From Clostridium sp. CAG:710 (GTDB lineage Bacteria; Bacillota_I; Bacilli_A; RF39; UBA660), in NCBI GenBank assembly GCA_000432595.1, contig HF996855.1, positions 1 to 40,011 of the forward strand: a DNA stretch of 40,011 nucleotides, in the 5' to 3' direction. The number at the start of each line of letters is the position of its first letter. Positions within the stretch are counted from its first letter, which is position 1. The position numbers were made by a program, and so were the translations under genes. Below the pieces are notes generated by a model that was not told where the DNA came from, did not search any database, and was given only the letters and a program-made list of their open reading frames with translations. Positions 38,233 through 40,011 of the stretch are shown one piece after another.

Positions 38233-39973
38233 AGAAAATGAAAAACTAAGTATTATGAACCACTCTTGTGCACATTTACTAGCACAAGCAGTAAAACATT
38301 TATATCCAAATGCATTATTTTGGGTAGGACCAGTAATAGAAGATGGATTCTATTATGATATTGATTTAGGGGATGAAGTAATTAAAGAAGAAGACCTAGA
38401 AAAAATAGAAAAGGAAATGAAAAAATGCGCTAAAGATGGGAAAAGAATTGTTAGACATGAACTTTCTAAAGAAGAAGCACTAGAACAATTTAAAAATGAC
38501 CCATATAAAATAGATTTAATATCTAGAATGGATGAAAACGACACAGTTATTTCTTGTTATACTCAAGGTGACTTTACTGATTTATGTCGTGGTCCACATG
38601 TTGAATCAACTAAAGAATTAAAATACTTTAAGCTTTTAAAGGTTAGTGGAGCATATTGGAAAGGCGATTCTAAAAACAAAATGCTTCAAAGAATCTATGG
38701 AATTTGTTTTGACAATCAAGAAGATTTAGATGCTTATTTAAAAATGCTTGAAGAAGCTAAAGAAAGAGATCATAGAAAAATAGGAAAAGACTTAGATATA
38801 TTTATGTCTGATGATCTAGTAGGAAGAGGACTACCAATGTTCTTACCAAATGGTTATATAATATGGCAAGAATTAGAAAACTATATAAAAGAAAAAGAAA
38901 GAAAATTAGGATATCTTCATGTATTAACACCATGTGTAGGTACAGTTAACCTATATAAAACGTCAGGACATTGGGATCACTATAAAGAAAATATGTTCCC
39001 AGCAATGGAAGTAGATGGAGAATCATTTGTACTTCGTCCAATGAACTGTCCACATCATATGATGATATATGCAAATAAATTACATTCATATAAAGATTTA
39101 CCAATAAGAATTGGTGAAATTGCACATGACTTTAGATATGAAGCAAGTGGTGCAGTTAAAGGAATAGAACGTGGTAGACATTTCTGTCAAAATGATGCAC
39201 ATCTTTTTGTAACACCAGAACAAATTAAATCAGAATTTAAGAATGTTGTAGACTTAATATTTGATGTATATAAAGATTTTAATATTACAAACTATAGATG
39301 TGTATTATCACTAAGAGATCCAGAAGATAAAGAAAAATATCATCAAGATGATGAAATGTGGAATAAAGCAGAAAATGAATTACGTGAAGTTTTAAATGAA
39401 TTAGGAATTGAATATACAGAAGAAATTGGTGAAGCTGCATTCTATGGGCCAAAATTAGATGTTAATGTAAAGCCAGCAATAGGAAATGAAATAACATTAT
39501 CTACTTGTCAATTAGATTTCTGCTTACCAGCTAAATTTGATTTAAAATATGTAGATAAAGATGGAGTTAAGAAAACACCAGTAGTACTACATAGAGCAAT
39601 CCTAGGTTCACTAGATAGATTTATGGCATATATATTAGAGGAAACTAAAGGGGCATTACCAACTTGGTTATCACCAGTTCAAGTTAATATTATTCCAGTA
39701 AATCCAGAAATTCATAAAAAGTACTCAGAAAAAGTTTTAAATGAATTAAAAGAACTTAATATAAGAGCCGAGCTTGATGATAGAAATGAAAAATTGGGTT
39801 ATCGTATGAGAGAATCTCAAACTAAAAAGATTCCATATTCATTAATAATAGGTGATAAAGAATCAAGTGATAATCTTGTAAGTTATAGAAAATACGGAAG
39901 TACTGATACAACAACAGTTTCAAAAGATGAGTTTAAGGATTACATACTAAATATTATAAAAGATAAGAAATAG
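38222..39973 (+). CDS. thrS: Threonyl-tRNA synthetase lacking the TGS domain
   Basis: Charges tRNA-Thr. The 583-residue protein begins directly in the editing domain (NHSCAHLLAQAVKHLYP, with the HxxxH pair H14/H18; later YTQGDFTDLCRGPHVEST), so the ~60-residue N-terminal TGS domain of the usual ~640-residue enzyme is absent. The class II core is complete: motif 2 RIGEIAHDFRYEASGA, FVLRPMNCPHHMMIYA, RGRHFCQNDAHLF, YGPKLDVNVK, motif 3 around VLHRAILGSLDRFMAYILEE. The anticodon-binding domain starts at LSPVQVNIIPV. GAGGAGA in the upstream gene serves as ribosome binding site. Expression is under the Thr T-box. Confidence 0.96.
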   Translation: MNIKENEKLSIMNHSCAHLLAQAVKHLYPNALFWVGPVIEDGFYYDIDLGDEVIKEEDLEKIEKEMKKCAKDGKRIVRHELSKEEALEQFKNDPYKIDLISRMDENDTVISCYTQGDFTDLCRGPHVESTKELKYFKLLKVSGAYWKGDSKNKMLQRIYGICFDNQEDLDAYLKMLEEAKERDHRKIGKDLDIFMSDDLVGRGLPMFLPNGYIIWQELENYIKEKERKLGYLHVLTPCVGTVNLYKTSGHWDHYKENMFPAMEVDGESFVLRPMNCPHHMMIYANKLHSYKDLPIRIGEIAHDFRYEASGAVKGIERGRHFCQNDAHLFVTPEQIKSEFKNVVDLIFDVYKDFNITNYRCVLSLRDPEDKEKYHQDDEMWNKAENELREVLNELGIEYTEEIGEAAFYGPKLDVNVKPAIGNEITLSTCQLDFCLPAKFDLKYVDKDGVKKTPVVLHRAILGSLDRFMAYILEETKGALPTWLSPVQVNIIPVNPEIHKKYSEKVLNELKELNIRAELDDRNEKLGYRMRESQTKKIPYSLIIGDKESSDNLVSYRKYGSTDTTTVSKDEFKDYILNIIKDKK

Positions 39974-39974
39974 A

Positions 39975-39992
39975 CAACTTTGAAGTTGTAAG
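39975..39992. other. Short inverted repeat after thrS
   Basis: ACAACTT-TG-AAGTTGT directly after the thrS stop. No T-run follows within the window, so terminator function is doubtful. Confidence 0.3.
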
Positions 39993-40011
39993 ATAAAAGT
40001 AGACACAAAAA

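Noticed and set aside
39975..39992. thrS terminator.
   Set aside because: A 7-bp stem exists but no T-run follows before the window ends.
1..40011. tRNA, rRNA, tmRNA or RNase P RNA genes.
   Set aside because: No such gene was recognised by eye in the gaps; most gaps are short and explained by promoters, terminators or leaders. A dedicated tRNA scan was not possible.

Overview
The window is AT-rich, densely packed bacterial chromosome with Firmicutes-type ribosome binding sites (GGAGG, AAGGTG). It has Gram-positive operon logic: a PASTA-bearing division PBP, mraY and ftsW; two T-box-like aminoacyl-tRNA synthetase leaders; a DnaI-type helicase loader beside thrS; an L-lactate dehydrogenase; and a single-chain glycyl-tRNA synthetase. 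Trp is always TGG in the conserved genes, so the standard bacterial code applies. My inference is an uncultured, walled, fermentative gut member of the Bacilli (RF39/Erysipelotrichia-like), with moderate confidence in that placement.

Layout. 1-2784: wall synthesis and division genes (class B PBP fragment, mraY, ftsW). 2781-10184: a 7,404-bp integrative element that has split ftsW. The ftsW 5' part ends at 2784 and its last 33 codons lie at 10186-10287. Joining the halves at a shared GG dinucleotide restores the conserved sequence PVTG/VTLPFLSYGGSS and a 364-residue FtsW. The element carries a decayed replication-initiator-like gene, a three-gene cargo (NUDIX hydrolase; guanylate kinase-methyltransferase fusion; DUF2075 helicase with an N-terminal nuclease-like domain), a noncoding stretch with a strong hairpin, a ribbon-helix-helix MobC-like protein, a TnpW-like small protein and a large serine recombinase next to the right end. 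10481-16305: yvcK/glmR, ldh (minus strand), a membrane-anchored unknown, then proS and glyQS behind a short T-box-like leader. 16415-19800: uppS-cdsA-rseP, then a decayed prepilin locus. 19803-27151: truB, a PfkB kinase with an Smr protein, and an operon for two large membrane-anchored proteins. 27234-31022: lepA, two tandem SpoIIID-like HTH genes and hemW. 31074-33749: HD protein-thyA-folA-tmk (dTMP/folate). 33759-36666: a PilB/GspE-like ATPase divergent from two prepilin genes. 36742-39973: dnaI, then a T-box leader controlling a small unknown gene and thrS.

The most notable object is the element. Its boundaries can be reconstructed to the base pair, it interrupts a normally essential division gene, and its cargo combines nucleotide-handling, methyl-transfer and nuclease/helicase domains in a way I do not recognise as a named system. 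A defence role is plausible but is inference only.
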